DNA of 8,670 bases from Bacteroidota bacterium (GTDB taxonomy: Bacteria > Bacteroidota > Bacteroidia > Bacteroidales > Prolixibacteraceae): positions 1 through 8,670 of the forward strand of contig JAUYEQ010000495.1 of NCBI GenBank assembly GCA_030691295.1, read 5' to 3'. Under the pieces are notes generated by a model. That model did no database searches, was not told the origin of the DNA, and saw only the letters and a program-made list of their open reading frames with translations. This document shows positions 7,048 to 8,670 of the stretch, piece by piece (position 1 is the stretch's first letter; each line of letters opens with the position of its first letter). The position numbers were made by a program, and so were the translations under genes.

Positions 7048-7136
7048 ACTCACCCCCTCGTCCCGGTAAACCGGGGCTCGCCACCTCTCTTTTTCAAAGA
7101 GAGGGGGGAAGGCCGCCTGCGGACTTCGGGGTGAGT
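7048..7136. repeat. REP-like nested palindromic element
   Basis: This is an 89-bp GC-rich block in an AT-rich spacer. It is bounded by a perfect 9-bp terminal inverted repeat, ACTCACCCC (7048-7056) and GGGGTGAGT (7128-7136). Inside are three hairpins: CCCGG-TAAA-CCGGG (7062-7075 region), CCTCTCTTT/AAAGAGAGG with a 3-nt loop (7084-7104), and CCGC-CT-GCGG (7113-7122). The whole folds as an outer stem with three arms. From memory, repeats with CTCACCCC ends and a CTCTCTTT hairpin recur between genes in Bacteroidota, and such elements are often spread by REP-associated (RAYT/IS200-like) transposases. No such transposase is in the window. It may also block or stabilise the 3' end of the cytochrome c transcript. 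Confidence 0.7.
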
Positions 7137-7189
7137 ATGAGTTATTTAAATACAAATATATTTTCAGCAGATTCTTGTCAAATAAAGAA

Positions 7190-7612
7190 TTATTTGAGGG
7201 TGCGAATGTAATTTACAATCGCCCAGCGATCTTCTTCTTCAAGGATTTTTTTATCAAAGGCCGGCATTTCATCACGTCCGATAATTGCCTGATAATAAAT
7301 TTCTCCGTCCGATTGTGCCTGAAATTTTGCATTCTTTAATGATTCGATTTTGGTTTTCATGCTCGATGCTTTTGGTCCGTCACCTTCACCTACATTGCCG
7401 TGACATGATTTGCAATGTTTTGCATACAGAAGTTTACCCAGCTTTTCAGAGGCAGCGTCACCCTTGAATGTATTTTTCATTGCTTTGTATTTTGCCGGAA
7501 TTTCCCAGGCAGCAGCAGTCTTTTGATCCTGCGGAACTACAAAAGCAGAAAGTGCAACGAAACTAAAAATAATAGCTACACTCCAAAATAGTTTACTTAA
7601 TTGCTTTTTCAT
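7190..7612 (-). CDS. Exported monoheme class I cytochrome c
   Basis: This 140-residue small periplasmic or membrane-tethered electron carrier has a signal peptide at 1-24 or so: basic M-K-K-Q-L-S-K followed by a hydrophobic core. It ends without a clear lipobox or classic Ala-X-Ala site, so it might stay anchored. The single heme motif is C67-K-S-C-H71-G-N. The likely distal ligand is Met116 in R-D-E-M-P-A-F, and the closing helix W-A-I-V-N-Y-I-R-T-L is the standard C-terminal helix of class I cytochromes c. G-E-G-D-G-P after the heme site is common in small c6/c551-like cytochromes of this phylum. It sits between a cytochrome b gene and a heptaheme cytochrome gene on the same strand, with over 220 nt on either side. 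It therefore probably has its own promoter and shuttles electrons between the membrane complexes and a terminal acceptor. Confidence 0.88.
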   Translation of the reverse strand: MKKQLSKLFWSVAIIFSFVALSAFVVPQDQKTAAAWEIPAKYKAMKNTFKGDAASEKLGKLLYAKHCKSCHGNVGEGDGPKASSMKTKIESLKNAKFQAQSDGEIYYQAIIGRDEMPAFDKKILEEEDRWAIVNYIRTLK

Positions 7613-7655
7613 AATTCAATTTTATAAGGTTAAATTCTACAATTGTACTATCTGG

Positions 7656-7669
7656 TTGATCGGGATAAA
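7656..7669 (-). promoter_or_regulatory. FNR/CRP-family-like operator upstream of cytochrome c
   Basis: The plus-strand sequence TTGAT-CGGG-ATAAA matches the FNR consensus TTGAT-N4-ATCAA at 9 of 10 defined bases. Its centre is about 50 nt upstream of the cytochrome c ATG, where an activator site could lie. Oxygen- or nitric-oxide-dependent control would fit an anaerobic electron-transfer gene. One match in an AT-rich spacer can arise by chance, and the regulator is not in the window. Confidence 0.3.
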
Positions 7670-7769
7670 TGAATAGGACAATGGCTCTCTAAAAGTAGGA
7701 ATCGAATCAGACTATACAGGATTATTACAATTGATATTAGTGAACCAATTAATTGATATAAAGCAACCT

Positions 7770-7818
7770 AAAATAAGATATCCTGACTTAAACTTGTTAA
7801 ATCAGGATATCCTATTTT
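7770..7818 (-). terminator. Terminator hairpin downstream of the cytochrome b gene
   Basis: The arms at 7770-7786 (AAAATAAGATATCCTGA) and 7802-7818 (TCAGGATATCCTATTTT) pair over 17 positions with one G-T type mismatch. The 15-nt loop holds an additional TTAA/TTAA pairing. On the minus strand the hairpin starts 27 nt after the cytochrome b stop and ends in TTATTTT, giving a U-tract. The A/T flanks are symmetric, so it could also terminate plus-strand transcripts. Confidence 0.7.
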
Positions 7819-7844
7819 CGAAACATCTTATACCGGAACTTCAA

Positions 7845-8474
7845 TTAATGACCGCTGATGTCGTGATAACCATCAATTATACTTTTGAAGTTTTTCGCCG
7901 GATGTTTTCCGATGGACGCAACATACAAATGAACAACCATAAATATCGACACCAAAAAGCCCAGACTGGCATGTAAAACCGCAGTCAGAAAAATTCCGCT
8001 GAACGAATAAACTTCTTCGATGATGGTTTCAGGAAAAAGCAAAGCCAGACCTGTGAAAATTAAACCAGGAACAAAAAGATACATCACCGAAAGGTACGCC
8101 ACTTTTTGCATTGGATTAAATTTACGCTTTTCCGACAAGGGGAATGGTGCCTGCTGATTGTTGAACATTCCGGAAGTATAATAGATGATTTGTAATTTTA
8201 ATCTTTTAATCAAACCTTTCAGCTTGAGCCGGTAATATTTTTTATTTGAAGTCATTATATTGCCGATAAAAAAGAGCAGGTAGTTTAATGTAACCAATAT
8301 TCCGGCAATGTTATGAAGATTTATTGCAAGTTGAAAATTTATTAAATAAAAGTCGGGATTTGAATATTGTAAACTAATACCCGTGAAGATTAGAATTATA
8401 ATGCCCAACGCATTGATTCCGTGCCAGATTCTTAGCCAAACTGGATAAAAATAGATTTTGCTTTCTAAACTCAT
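7845..8474 (-). CDS. Four-helix di-heme cytochrome b (PhsC/FdnI/b561-type)
   Basis: This 209-residue integral membrane protein has four hydrophobic segments at about 14-36, 47-72, 125-147 and 157-187. Candidate axial histidines for two b-type hemes are His18 (R-I-W-H-G-I-N-A), His54 (N-L-H-N-I-A-G), His168 (V-L-H-A-S-L-G) and His182 (V-V-H-L-Y-V-A). This is the pattern of cytochrome b subunits of formate dehydrogenase, hydrogenase and thiosulfate/tetrathionate reductase-type complexes, which exchange electrons between the quinone pool and a periplasmic partner. The loop between helices 2 and 3 is long and basic, with F-N-P-M-Q-K before helix 3 as in PhsC-like proteins. The ATG (8472-8474) lies 4 nt after the stop of the upstream membrane-anchored protein, indicating translational coupling and probably a complex of the two. 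No c-type heme motif is present. The exact redox partner is unknown. Confidence 0.85.
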   Translation of the reverse strand: MSLESKIYFYPVWLRIWHGINALGIIILIFTGISLQYSNPDFYLINFQLAINLHNIAGILVTLNYLLFFIGNIMTSNKKYYRLKLKGLIKRLKLQIIYYTSGMFNNQQAPFPLSEKRKFNPMQKVAYLSVMYLFVPGLIFTGLALLFPETIIEEVYSFSGIFLTAVLHASLGFLVSIFMVVHLYVASIGKHPAKNFKSIIDGYHDISGH

Positions 8475-8478
8475 GAAT

Positions 8479-8670
8479 TTACTTTTTTATGATTCTAAAA
8501 ATCAAATGAATGCCAATTCCGGCCAGAGTCATCAGGAATATAAGAATGCTGATGTTGTTTAACAAGGGATTCTGATATGCTCCGATCACATACGACTTGT
8601 TGGCAATAATGGCATTTAATTTGCCTTCTGATGTGCGGTTTTGCAGGTTTTCGTATTTATACAGTGAAGC
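8479..8670 (-). CDS. C-terminal end of a membrane-anchored protein, probable redox partner of the cytochrome b
   Basis: The frame is open from the window edge to the TAA at 8479-8481, giving 63 residues. The visible part begins A-S-L-Y-K-Y-E-N-L-Q-N-R-T-S-E-G-K, then A-Y-Q-N-P-L-L-N-N, and ends in one transmembrane helix (about residues 40-58, I-S-I-L-I-F-L-M-T-L-A-G-I-G) with a basic tail R-I-I-K-K. That is the shape of a periplasmic domain held by a C-terminal helix. The cytochrome b gene follows after 4 nt. In such gene pairs the anchored partner is often a multiheme cytochrome c, for example an octaheme or tetrathionate-reductase-like type. No CXXCH motif falls in the visible piece, so this is inference. 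The gene is real and cut by the window edge; its identity is open. Confidence 0.6.
   Translation of the reverse strand, partial: ASLYKYENLQNRTSEGKLNAIIANKSYVIGAYQNPLLNNISILIFLMTLAGIGIHLIFRIIKK

Larger units (their letters stand above)
6967..7189. other. Intergenic region between cytochrome c and heptaheme cytochrome genes
   Basis: These 223 nt contain a GC-rich REP-like palindrome at 7048-7136 inside AT-rich flanks. The 53 nt between the cytochrome c stop and the palindrome hold no hairpin with a U-tract, so the palindrome is the only candidate 3' end structure for that gene. The 81 nt between the palindrome and the heptaheme gene show no convincing promoter apart from general AT-richness. 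Confidence 0.4.
7613..7844. other. Intergenic region upstream of the cytochrome c gene
   Basis: This is a 232-nt AT-rich region. It contains the terminator hairpin for the cytochrome b gene (7770-7818), a 9-bp direct repeat AATTGATAT at 7729-7737 and 7751-7759 (22 nt apart), an FNR/CRP-like box at 7656-7669 and a 10-bp palindrome TACAATTGTA at 7638-7647. No standard promoter was recognised with confidence. Confidence 0.45.

Noticed and set aside
7014..7211. Plus-strand 65-codon ORF across the intergenic region
   Set aside because: Its codons run straight through the REP-like palindrome and overlap the end of the cytochrome c gene; the translation resembles nothing I recognise.
1..8670. CRISPR array, tRNA, rRNA, transposase gene or phage genes
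   Set aside because: No evenly spaced repeats, cloverleaf-like stretches, rRNA-like blocks or transposase/integrase motifs were seen on either strand.

Overview
The window looks like a piece of a Bacteroidota chromosome, plausibly from the Marinilabiliales/Prolixibacteraceae side of the phylum. Three things suggest this: moderate-to-low GC content, weak or absent Shine-Dalgarno sequences, and a cytochrome c maturation gene of the fused ResB-CcsA (CcsBA, system II) type. A GC-rich nested palindrome of a kind I associate with Bacteroidota intergenic repeats is also present. The lineage is an inference; there is no rRNA or other marker gene to settle it.

Left part, plus strand (1-2475): the 3' end of a B12-binding-type radical SAM enzyme, then a second B12-binding radical SAM gene that is clearly broken, then a class I SAM-dependent methyltransferase starting 2 nt after it. 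The broken gene stops inside its iron-sulfur cluster motif, has lost part of its core, and carries a further frameshift. The three genes look like the remains of a small modification or biosynthesis operon whose product cannot be read from this window.

Right part, minus strand (8670 down to 2480): a c-type electron-transfer locus. In transcription order it holds: (i) the C-terminal end of a membrane-anchored protein; (ii) a four-helix di-heme cytochrome b of the PhsC/FdnI/b561 type, 4 nt downstream; (iii) a strong terminator-like hairpin; (iv) a small exported monoheme cytochrome c with an FNR/CRP-like box upstream; (v) a REP-like nested palindrome; (vi) a heptaheme NapC/NirT-type cytochrome with three N-terminal membrane helices, resembling Geobacter ImcH; (vii) a second terminator hairpin; (viii) CcsBA, the synthase that attaches heme to such cytochromes. 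CcsBA is interrupted by a single-base frameshift near 3196, but all four heme-handling histidines and the WWD motif survive across the two fragments.

Inferred joint function: the cytochrome b module and the ImcH-like protein are two separate membrane-quinol oxidising modules. Both could pass electrons to periplasmic cytochromes such as the monoheme protein, and on to an acceptor not encoded here, while CcsBA matures the c-type hemes. The most interesting points are the pairing of an ImcH-like gene with a possible CbcL-like module in what looks like a Bacteroidota genome, the split CcsBA, and the decayed radical SAM gene. I see no rRNA, tRNA, CRISPR array or transposase gene.
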